This document shows positions 1 through 6,407 of a stretch of DNA of 7,259 bases, in pieces. The translations under genes were made by a program, and so were the position numbers. Where the stretch lies: NCBI GenBank assembly GCA_029857975.1, contig JAOUFX010000130.1:1-7259 (forward strand), given 5' to 3'. The DNA comes from Deltaproteobacteria bacterium. GTDB lineage: Bacteria; Desulfobacterota; SM23-61. Every line of letters starts with the position of its first letter. The first letter of the stretch is position 1. The notes under the pieces are model-generated. The model was not told the DNA's origin and ran no database searches. It was given only the letters and a program-made list of their open reading frames with translations.

Positions 1-783
1 CCGGTGGTGATCAGAACTCGGCACCTTTCAACACCCATTAGCAATACCTATGCGAGTCGGCTCATTTATAACATATTGCCCGCAGCCATCGTTACCACGG
101 GGGAAGAGATCCGGCAGAAAATGATTCATGACCTCCGGTTTGACGGCGCAAAAATATGGTCGATCCCGACGGGGGTAGATGGCCAGCGATTTAATCCCGA
201 AAAAGTGAAGCCGGTTTTAAAGCGAAACGGTTTTGTCGCTGGAATGGTGGGTGTCCTTCGGAGTTGGAAAGGGCATTCTTATTTCATTGAAGCCGTCAGC
301 CATATCTTGAAGGCGATTCCGGACTCCCGCTTTTATATCATCGGAGACGGACCCCAACTACATAAAGTAAGGAATATGATTCGCGCCCTTTCCCTTGACG
401 GCAAAATTACAATGCTGGGGCAAAGAGAAGACATTCCTGAACTGCTCGCGTCCCTGGATGTATTGGTTCACCCTTCTACCGCCAATGAAGGAGTTCCCCA
501 GGCAATCCTGCAAGCCATGGCCATGGGAAAGCCGGTTGTCGCTTCGGATGTAGGAGCGATTAAAGAAGTGGTTATTCACGGTCAAACCGGGTTTTTGGTT
601 CCTCCTCAAGAATCGCAGGCCATCGCCGCAAAAGTAATGGATCTATTTCACGACCCCCTCCTGGGAAAAAAATTCGGAGATGAAGGGAGGATACTGATCC
701 AACGCACTTATTCAATGGAAAGGATGCTGGACAGTATCGAAAAACTTTATCGCCAATTCTTTCCGGAAACGAGATGGCGATGA
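1..783 (+). CDS. GT4-family glycosyltransferase, 5' end missing
   Basis: Retaining GT-B glycosyltransferase of family GT4, expected to move a sugar from a nucleotide donor to a growing lipopolysaccharide or other surface glycan at the cytoplasmic face. The reading frame is open to the first base, and a segment like RTRHLSTP normally lies inside the N-terminal domain. The gene therefore starts upstream, and the GTG at base 4 is not its start. About 260 residues are visible of a usual 350-400. Counting from that GTG, visible motifs are VTTGE (30-34), IPTGVD (54-59) opening the linker to the C-terminal domain, VGVLRSWKGH (82-91), IIGDGP (112-117), and the donor-binding segment EGVPQAILQAMAMGKPVVASDVG (split: E162 to M174, then GKPVVASDVG). 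The second Glu of the EX7E motif is Gln170. The C-terminal domain is complete. The stop overlaps the next gene's start, so the two are cotranscribed. Donor and acceptor cannot be read from the sequence. Confidence 0.9.
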   Translation, partial: PVVIRTRHLSTPISNTYASRLIYNILPAAIVTTGEEIRQKMIHDLRFDGAKIWSIPTGVDGQRFNPEKVKPVLKRNGFVAGMVGVLRSWKGHSYFIEAVSHILKAIPDSRFYIIGDGPQLHKVRNMIRALSLDGKITMLGQREDIPELLASLDVLVHPSTANEGVPQAILQAMAMGKPVVASDVGAIKEVVIHGQTGFLVPPQESQAIAAKVMDLFHDPLLGKKFGDEGRILIQRTYSMERMLDSIEKLYRQFFPETRWR

Positions 784-1913
784 GAAAAACCGTTAAAGAA
801 TTCAAAAATTGGGCCATAAGGAAGGCTTTTCAATTATCCGAACGTTTCCATCTCGTCAAGAAATCCCCCCGAGGTGGCATTCCCGCCAAGTTTCTCGTGG
901 TAAGCGCAACAGGGATCGGAGATACCCTTTGGGGAACCCCGGCCATTCAGGCCCTTAAGGATACGTATCCCCAAAGCTATTTGGGGGTTCTGGTAAGCCC
1001 CTTGGGATTCGAAACTATTAAAAATAACCGCAATATTGATGAATTTTTTATTTTCCGACCAGGTTTCAACGGGGTATGGTCGCTGCCTTTCCTATTCGGC
1101 AAGCTAAGAAAAAGAAAATTTGCCACCGTCTTTATTTTTCATTCTTCTGACCGGGTTTTGTGGCCCCTGAGCTATTTTGCCGGTCCGTCGGAGATCATCG
1201 GAGTCGAAGGAGAGAATAAGGGGCTGAATTTTCTGCTCACCAAGGCGATCCCCAACTCTCCCCATCTCCATGGAATCGAAAAGAGATTAAACCTTGTGCA
1301 AGAGGTCGGCGCCCGGACTCTTCAACGCCAAATATCTATTTCCCTCGCCAATCCGGAAAGGGATATGGCGGACCGTTTCCTAAAGGAACACGGGATCGAT
1401 CCCTATGCCCCGATCATCGGCCTCCATCCCGGTGCGCAAAAACCCTTTAAACGCTGGCCAGCGCAAAACTTTATTGCAGTCGGCAATACCCTGAGAACGA
1501 AATTCGGAATCCGCTTGATTATAACGGGGGATGGCCAGGAAAAGGATTTGGCGGAAAAAGTTGCCCGTCGGGTCAAGGATTCTGTCTCGGCGGCCGGGAA
1601 AGTGCCCCTGCGAGGAACCGCGGCCCTGATAGAAAAAATGCGCCTCTTCATCACCAACGATACCGGACCCATGCATATTGCTTCGGCGCTCAAAATACCG
1701 ACCATTGCCTTATTTTCTCCAACGGACCCAAGAATCTGCGGCCCCTTTTTTGATTCCAACTCCTTGGTAATCGAAAAACCGAAGACGTGTTCCCCGTGCT
1801 TAGCGAAAAATTGCCATCAACCCGTCTGCCTGGAGCAGATTACTGCAGAAGAAGTCGTTACAGCAGCGGAGAGGTTTTTAGGATCGGGAAGGAATGATGA
1901 GAATCCTTCTTAA
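774..1913 (+). CDS. GT9 glycosyltransferase, ADP-heptose:LPS heptosyltransferase-like
   Basis: Family GT9 inverting glycosyltransferase, the WaaC/WaaF group that adds heptose from ADP-L-glycero-D-manno-heptose to the LPS inner core in the cytoplasm. The 379 residues show the family motifs in order. ATGIGDTLWGTPAIQAL (45-61) carries Asp50, the counterpart of the catalytic Asp of WaaC. GLHPGAQKPFKRWP (216-229) opens the C-terminal donor domain with a Lys before WP. NDTGPMHIASAL (295-306) is the signature donor-binding loop. A C-terminal cysteine group C339-X2-C342-X4-C347-X4-C352 resembles the CSPC region of WaaF-like proteins. About 38 mostly basic residues precede the first Rossmann strand, whereas WaaC starts almost directly on it. 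ATG at 774 and ATG at 780 are both possible starts; the second makes an ATGA overlap with the upstream stop. GGAAA at 765-769 could serve the first. Sugar and acceptor specificity are inferred from family only. Confidence 0.93.
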   Translation: MAMRKTVKEFKNWAIRKAFQLSERFHLVKKSPRGGIPAKFLVVSATGIGDTLWGTPAIQALKDTYPQSYLGVLVSPLGFETIKNNRNIDEFFIFRPGFNGVWSLPFLFGKLRKRKFATVFIFHSSDRVLWPLSYFAGPSEIIGVEGENKGLNFLLTKAIPNSPHLHGIEKRLNLVQEVGARTLQRQISISLANPERDMADRFLKEHGIDPYAPIIGLHPGAQKPFKRWPAQNFIAVGNTLRTKFGIRLIITGDGQEKDLAEKVARRVKDSVSAAGKVPLRGTAALIEKMRLFITNDTGPMHIASALKIPTIALFSPTDPRICGPFFDSNSLVIEKPKTCSPCLAKNCHQPVCLEQITAEEVVTAAERFLGSGRNDENPS

Positions 1914-2847
1914 CTACCGCGCCAAAAACGAAAGGCTGGAGGAAGCCCTCCAAACCCTGGGGCATTCCGTTGTGAATAATTTATGGAGCATCCAGGATAT
2001 ATTGGCCAGTCAAGTCGATGCGATCATTTTTGAAACCAAGCAAGTTTTGAAAAGGGAATGGAAATTTTCCTCGCTGGCATGGCAGCTAAAAAAATATGGC
2101 ATCCCCCGAATCACCTGGTGCCTGGATTTGCCTAACATGGGGGCCAGCCAATGGAAGCTCACTTGCCTGAAAAAAAAACTTTGGCTGGATATTTTCGCAT
2201 CGCATTCCCTTCAAGGACTGAACAATTCGCAAGCAAAAATCCTTTACCTCCCCAATGCTGCCTGGGTCAGTCGCTATAATTTGCGGAATCTTACTTGGGA
2301 AAATCTGCGCGATCCAGCGATATATGAGGTTGACGTTTCCTTCCTGGGAAACATGGATGAGAAAAAATATCCCGAACATAGGGCAAGAACGGAATTTCTT
2401 TCCTCCCTCGGCCATCTATTGGGGAAGCATCGGATTACTTATCGCTTTCTCGATAGCAACTTTTTGGATTTTGACTCCCAAGTGAATCTTATCCAAAAAA
2501 GCAGGATCAATTTGAATGTTGCCTGCGGAGCGGATCTTGCTGGAGAAAAAAGTTGGGGATTGCCGGAGAGATGTTACGGCATCCCGGCTTGTGGCGGCTT
2601 TCTGCTTTCGGATGAAAGGAGGCACGGGCGGGCCGATTTTAAGGAAGGGGAAGAGATCGTCATGTTCAAGGATTTGGCGGACTGCCTTAAAAAAATAAAA
2701 TATTATTTAGCCGCTCCTGACGAGAGGCGAAGAATTGCGGAGAACGGCTATAAGAAAGTACTGGCTCAACATACTTATATCCACCGGGCCGCAACCCTTA
2801 TCCACGCCATTCAAGATTGGAAAGCTCTTTTATGCAAAAAAATATAA
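1894..2847 (+). CDS. CgeB-like glycosyltransferase (Glyco_trans_1_2 type)
   Basis: Probable GT-B glycosyltransferase of the CgeB-like group, named after a Bacillus subtilis spore-surface protein and also found in glycan clusters of Gram-negatives. The 317 residues begin with a Rossmann-like strand MRILLNY. Region 146-153 (VDVSFLGN) resembles the strand that opens the C-terminal domain in this group. The strongest evidence is the C-terminal domain: GLPERCYGIPACGGFLLSDE (222-241), then F249-K-E-G-E-E-I-V-M-F, YYLAAPDERRRIAENGY (270-286) and KVLAQHTYIHR (288-298). These match the family pattern of 'E-x-acGgfll', 'f.gkeiv.f', 'yyL..p.eR..IA.nGy..v...hty..R'. ATG codons at 1894 and 1897 are both plausible; GGGAAGG at 1886-1892 suits 1897 better and gives the usual MRILL start. 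It overlaps the upstream GT9 gene by 17-20 bases and the next gene by 16. Donor and acceptor are unknown. Confidence 0.82.
   Translation: MMRILLNYRAKNERLEEALQTLGHSVVNNLWSIQDILASQVDAIIFETKQVLKREWKFSSLAWQLKKYGIPRITWCLDLPNMGASQWKLTCLKKKLWLDIFASHSLQGLNNSQAKILYLPNAAWVSRYNLRNLTWENLRDPAIYEVDVSFLGNMDEKKYPEHRARTEFLSSLGHLLGKHRITYRFLDSNFLDFDSQVNLIQKSRINLNVACGADLAGEKSWGLPERCYGIPACGGFLLSDERRHGRADFKEGEEIVMFKDLADCLKKIKYYLAAPDERRRIAENGYKKVLAQHTYIHRAATLIHAIQDWKALLCKKI
2819..2824 (+). promoter_or_regulatory. Ribosome binding site choosing the start of the Wzy_C gene
   Basis: GGAAAG lies 7 bases upstream of ATG 2832 and inside the end of the CgeB-like gene. It favours ATG 2832 over the in-frame TTG at 2817, which would place this sequence inside the coding region and has no comparable site in front. 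Confidence 0.55.
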
Positions 2848-3998
2848 TTAGGCCTGTTCCTTTCCTGCTGGATCGGCTGAAGTGGGCCGGAATGTTTTTG
2901 ACGGTTATTGCTCTTCCTTTTTCCGAGACCGGCAAAGAAATTGGAATATTTTTTGGGTTGTTGATTTTTCTTATCCAGATTTTCCGTCATGAAGTTGAGG
3001 TCCGGTTATCAATGGTCCATTACGGGTTATTGCTGCTTTTGTCTTCGGCCATGGTTAGCAGTTGGTTCGCGGCCGATACTCTAAAAAGTATGGACGGATT
3101 CAATAATATTTTATTTTACGCCATCCCCTTTTGGGTGGCCTGTAGCTTTAACCAGGAAAAACAAATTCGTTTCCTGCTCTGGGGATTCTATTTATCGGCG
3201 GCGCTGGCTTCAGTAGGGGGCATTTACCATTCCATTCAAATCCAAAAGCCGCTGGAAATCAGTGCGCTGGGAAACCAGAACTATACGGCTATGTACCTTA
3301 TCATTGCCTTCACTTCCATGATTAGCACCTTGTTATTTTCCTCCCAGGAAAAGAGGTTGTGGCGGTTCCTCCTCAGCCTTTGCTCCTTGATAACATTAAC
3401 GGCAGCAGTGATGACAGTCATGCGGGCGTCCTTTTTAGGGGTTGTATTTTTCTTTCTCATCTTAATCCTCAGCTCCAGGCAATCTCTAAAAATGATTATT
3501 TTTTTCCTCCTTCTACTCGGAATCGTTTTCATTATCTCTACATTCTATGAACCTATGCGCACCAAAATATTTATAACAACTTCTTTGGTTAGCCGATTGT
3601 ACCTATGGGAATACGCCTTTAAATTATTACAGGAAAATTATTTTTTGGGTATCGGCCTGAATCATTTTCAATATACCTTTCCTCCTGATATAATCCACGA
3701 AGCCGGTAGAACTTATTTCGATGCTCATAATTTATATTGGCAAACCGCCTCGCAGCAAGGACTTTGGGGGCTTTTGTCTGTTTTGGTGATCTTGTTGGGC
3801 TATCTTTTTATTTGGTGGCGTATTCAAGGGAAGACCCCGCTGGAAAAAGCACTTAAATACGGATCCTTCGGAGGGTTTGCCGTTGTATTTATAGGGGGAG
3901 TTTTCGACACCACCTTGCATCATGAACACGCCATTGCTTTCATGATCCTGACCGGCCTCCTTTGGGGATATTCTGCAAAATGGAGAACGAAAGAATGA
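2832..3998 (+). CDS. Wzy_C-superfamily membrane protein: O-antigen ligase (WaaL-like) or polymerase
   Basis: Polytopic inner-membrane protein of the O-antigen ligase/polymerase superfamily, which transfers lipid-linked glycan to lipid A-core (WaaL) or polymerises repeat units (Wzy) on the periplasmic face. From ATG 2832 it has 388 residues with about 12 hydrophobic segments, roughly at 17-31, 35-52, 63-80, 92-104, 113-134, 150-170, 178-196, 200-214, 219-238, 310-328, 343-360 and 366-380. This fits the usual size and topology of WaaL. The long loop between segments nine and ten (239-309) holds the Wzy_C hallmarks: R255-LYLW, FLGIGLNHF (271-279) and DAHNLYWQTASQQGLWG (297-313), with His299 in the position of the conserved ligase histidine. 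Arg198 in RASFLG (198-203) is a second conserved-type arginine. The stop overlaps the next start as ATGA. Sequence alone does not separate ligase from polymerase; ligase is preferred because it lies among core-type glycosyltransferase genes. Confidence 0.85.
   Translation: MQKNIIRPVPFLLDRLKWAGMFLTVIALPFSETGKEIGIFFGLLIFLIQIFRHEVEVRLSMVHYGLLLLLSSAMVSSWFAADTLKSMDGFNNILFYAIPFWVACSFNQEKQIRFLLWGFYLSAALASVGGIYHSIQIQKPLEISALGNQNYTAMYLIIAFTSMISTLLFSSQEKRLWRFLLSLCSLITLTAAVMTVMRASFLGVVFFFLILILSSRQSLKMIIFFLLLLGIVFIISTFYEPMRTKIFITTSLVSRLYLWEYAFKLLQENYFLGIGLNHFQYTFPPDIIHEAGRTYFDAHNLYWQTASQQGLWGLLSVLVILLGYLFIWWRIQGKTPLEKALKYGSFGGFAVVFIGGVFDTTLHHEHAIAFMILTGLLWGYSAKWRTKE
3982..3986 (+). promoter_or_regulatory. 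Ribosome binding site choosing the start of the GT2-methyltransferase gene
   Basis: GGAGA sits 8 bases before ATG 3995. That start gives an exact ATGA stop-start overlap with the Wzy_C gene and an N-terminus MNTPKVSIIILNW typical of GT2 enzymes. In-frame alternatives at TTG 3962 and ATG 3980 would add residues without a family counterpart. Confidence 0.6.
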
Positions 3999-5428
3999 AC
4001 ACTCCCAAAGTAAGCATTATCATTCTGAATTGGAATCAATTGGCTTATTTGAAAAACTGCCTTCAATCCCTTACGGAAAATACTTCCTACCCCCACTACG
4101 AGGTTATCGTATGGGATAACGGCTCAACCGAAAAAGGAACTAAAGAATTTTTATCGACTTTGCCCCATAAAGTTTTTGTCAGCCCCGACAATCTTGGTTT
4201 TGCCAAGGGAAACAACGAGGCTGCGAAACAGGCCACAGGGGATCTCCTATTGTTTTTAAACAACGATATCTTGACGCATAAAAATTGGCTTTCTCCTATG
4301 GTTCAACTTCTGCTGCAACATCCGGATTGTGGCATTGTTGGCAGTAAGCTTTTATACCCTGATGGAAAGATTCAACACATCGGGGTCATGTTCGACTGGC
4401 GGGGAAATTCTTGCCATATCTTTAAAAAATATCCCAGCACTATTAAGCCGGCAAAAATTTCCGGTGAGCGGGAGGCAGTAACCGGGGCTTCCCTGCTTAT
4501 CCGGCGGAATATTTTTGAAAAAGTAAAGGGATTTGATGAAAAGTATATTCATGGATCGGAAGATATCGATTTATGCTTTGCGGTTCGCGAAATGGGATGG
4601 AAAGTAATGTTTTGCGCGGATAGTGTCCTAACCCATTACGAGCAAGTATCCCTAATGGTTAAAGGAGGGCGGTATAAGAAAAAGACGACCCGGCACAACA
4701 TAAAATTGTTTCAGAAAAAGTGGAGGCAGAAAATTGATTGTTTTCGTTTGTCCAATGATTTCGCCAGGCTTCGGCCGTATGATTATTATCGCAATGAACG
4801 GCGGGACATTGAGCGACTGATCCCCAAGGGAGCGCGCTTTATCCTGGACGTAGGATGCGGCCGGGGAGGGCTGGGGAAAATTTTAAAAGAAAGAGATAAA
4901 AATTTGATTGTATGGGGAGTTGAGATCAATGAAGAAATTGCCGGCGAGGCTCAAACAAATCTGGATCGGGTTATTGTTACCGATATTGAACAAAAGAATG
5001 ATGTTTTCGATAATCCGATCCATTTTGACTCGATCATCTTTGCCGATATTTTGGAACACCTCAAAGATCCATGGGCGGTATTAAAAAAATTTCATCATCA
5101 TTGTTCTCCTACGGGGAGAATTATATGCAGTATCCCCAATATTCGTCATTATAAAGTTCTAAAAGATATGGTTCGGGACAGATGGCTGTACCGGGAAGAT
5201 GGCATCTTGGATAAAGACCATCTGCGCTTTTTTTCCCTGGCGACCATAAGAAATATGTTGGCCATCGCCGGGTATGAAGTTGAAAAAATCCAAGGGAAAA
5301 AAAGGGCCAGTCCTTTGATGAAATTTTTAAACTGGTTATCTTGCAACAAACTGGAAAATTTTCTGATCCAGCAATATTTGGTGGTTGGCCGGGTACGGAA
5401 TGATAAGAAATTTCCTTCGGAAACTTAA
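3995..5428 (+). CDS. Bifunctional GT2 glycosyltransferase / SAM-dependent methyltransferase
   Basis: Two enzymes in one 477-residue chain. Residues about 4-245 are a GT2 (GT-A fold) glycosyltransferase like the WbbL rhamnosyltransferase group: VSIIILNWNQ (6-15), WDNGS (40-44), NLGFAKGNN (66-74), the DXD-like FLNNDI (87-92), VTGASLLIRR (162-171) and GSEDIDLCFAVREMGW (187-202) with the catalytic-type Glu-Asp. Residues about 265-430 are a class I methyltransferase: the SAM-binding LDVGCGRGGLG (284-294), acidic Glu310 ending strand 2, VTDIE (328-332), FADILEHLKDPW (349-360) and DHLRFFS (408-414). The remaining 45 or so residues are not recognised. Both domains look intact, and no stop or frameshift lies at the junction. 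The likely role is to add a sugar and methylate it or a neighbour, as in O-methylated O-antigen termini, but acceptor and methylated position are not readable. The gene overlaps the Wzy_C gene by 4 bases and the next gene by 29. Confidence 0.92.
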   Translation: MNTPKVSIIILNWNQLAYLKNCLQSLTENTSYPHYEVIVWDNGSTEKGTKEFLSTLPHKVFVSPDNLGFAKGNNEAAKQATGDLLLFLNNDILTHKNWLSPMVQLLLQHPDCGIVGSKLLYPDGKIQHIGVMFDWRGNSCHIFKKYPSTIKPAKISGEREAVTGASLLIRRNIFEKVKGFDEKYIHGSEDIDLCFAVREMGWKVMFCADSVLTHYEQVSLMVKGGRYKKKTTRHNIKLFQKKWRQKIDCFRLSNDFARLRPYDYYRNERRDIERLIPKGARFILDVGCGRGGLGKILKERDKNLIVWGVEINEEIAGEAQTNLDRVIVTDIEQKNDVFDNPIHFDSIIFADILEHLKDPWAVLKKFHHHCSPTGRIICSIPNIRHYKVLKDMVRDRWLYREDGILDKDHLRFFSLATIRNMLAIAGYEVEKIQGKKRASPLMKFLNWLSCNKLENFLIQQYLVVGRVRNDKKFPSET

Positions 5429-6329
5429 AAGAAACAAATTCGACATCTTGCTGAAAAAAGCAGCGCGGGAAAGGAAAAAGCGATTCCTCATCTTATGGAA
5501 CCGCGGATTGGGAGATATAGCCCTGGGTCTCTACGGAATGGTATTCCGGATTAAAAAATGTATACCCCATGCCCAAATTACCTTCCTTACCAGAAAAGAG
5601 CTTGCCGATGCCTTTTCCCTGCTTGCTGGCACCAACGTAATAGCCGTTCCCTGGTGGCAAAGAAAGAACCCAATCGATTTCGATGATACAGCCCGAAGGT
5701 TAAACCTAAAGCAGGAGGACTATGATATTGTGTTGCTGGAGGTCAATCCCACGAAATGGCTGAAGTGGCAGATCGGTAACCTTATTCCCAAAATGAGCTG
5801 GAAAAGTGATTATGACCTTTTATGGAAAAGATTGAACATAAATTGTCAATCTCGGCTGAATATTGGCGTTCACCTCAATACGGAAACCCAGCAATTTTAT
5901 GGCTATAATAAAGACTGGCCTTTGGCCAACTGGGAAAAGTTATTGGAAAGAATATTACACCAATCCAATATAGGCGTATTGTTATTGGGCCAGCATAAAA
6001 CGCCTTTCCTGAAACATCCATCCCTTATCGACCTCAGAGGGGAGACCTCTCTACTGGAGGTGTTATCGTTAATTAAAAATTGTTGTAAGATCCTGATTGC
6101 GCCAGATGGAGGATTGTTATCCCTTACCTACTACCTCGATGTTTTTTTTCCAATAACGATTATTTCTTTATGGGGAGATGTGCATCAGGGAATTTTGAAA
6201 CAGGCAGTACCGTCTCCCAACAAAGGATTGATCCATATTTCCCTGACTGGCGAGGAAAAAGATATTACCAGGTTGGAGGTCGATAAAGTTTTCGAGGCGG
6301 TGTTGAATAGTATTCAGGTGAATCAATAA
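5400..6329 (+). CDS. Divergent GT9-like glycosyltransferase
   Basis: GT9/heptosyltransferase-like GT-B protein of 309 residues, shorter than the usual 340-380. Recognisable features are FLILWNRGLGDIALGLYG (29-46) with Asp39 in the place of the WaaC catalytic Asp, KDWPLANWEKLLE (171-183) matching the WP-x-x-x-W/F region, IGVLLLG (191-197), DLRGETSLLEVLSLIKNC (211-228), and ILIAPDGGLLSLTYYL (231-246) where the family has DTGPMHIASAL. The Gly-Pro-x-His of that loop is absent, and so is the C-terminal cysteine group seen in the other GT9 gene here. The first 29 residues contain 13 Lys/Arg and lie before the first strand. ATG 5400 is chosen over TTG 5385; GGGTACGGA just upstream is a modest ribosome site. 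It overlaps the fusion gene by 29 bases and is the last gene of the tightly packed run. It could be an active transferase with another donor, or one with altered activity. Confidence 0.78.
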   Translation: MIRNFLRKLKRNKFDILLKKAARERKKRFLILWNRGLGDIALGLYGMVFRIKKCIPHAQITFLTRKELADAFSLLAGTNVIAVPWWQRKNPIDFDDTARRLNLKQEDYDIVLLEVNPTKWLKWQIGNLIPKMSWKSDYDLLWKRLNINCQSRLNIGVHLNTETQQFYGYNKDWPLANWEKLLERILHQSNIGVLLLGQHKTPFLKHPSLIDLRGETSLLEVLSLIKNCCKILIAPDGGLLSLTYYLDVFFPITIISLWGDVHQGILKQAVPSPNKGLIHISLTGEEKDITRLEVDKVFEAVLNSIQVNQ

Positions 6330-6407
6330 TCTCTTTAATTGGTTGCGGTTATCTGCGTTCTATTGATTTTTTTGATTTTAAAGAAAAGAGAGGCGGAAAA
6401 AGAAAAT
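6330..6407 (+). other. Intergenic gap, the only one in the window
   Basis: A 78-base AT-rich stretch between two co-directional genes. GGCGG at 6392-6396 is the best ribosome binding site for the epimerase ATG at 6408, with an 11-base spacing that is longer than ideal. I see no convincing sigma-70 promoter and no strong terminator. It may simply be a looser join in the same operon. Confidence 0.5.

Noticed and set aside
4..6. GTG at base 4 as start of the GT4 gene
   Set aside because: The frame is open to the window edge and the motif just after it is internal to the GT4 N-terminal domain, so the true start lies upstream.
358..817. Minus-strand open frames opposite the GT4 gene
   Set aside because: They lie wholly or mostly over strong plus-strand coding sequence and show no recognisable domain; they are shadows of the real frame.
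1380..1759. Two minus-strand open frames opposite the GT9 gene
   Set aside because: They overlap the conserved GT9 C-terminal domain and have low-complexity, family-free translations.
5385..5387. TTG as start of the divergent GT9 gene
   Set aside because: ATG 5400 lies five codons later and is a stronger start codon; the five extra residues have no clear value.
6341..6377. Possible terminator: a short TGCGG/CTGCG stem followed by a T-rich run
   Set aside because: The stem has about five pairs including a wobble, and the T-run starts well after the stem, so it is too weak to call.
6331..6390. CTCTTT (6331-6336) pairing with AAAGAG (6385-6390) across the gap
   Set aside because: Six AT-rich pairs across a loop of almost 50 bases are expected by chance in such DNA.
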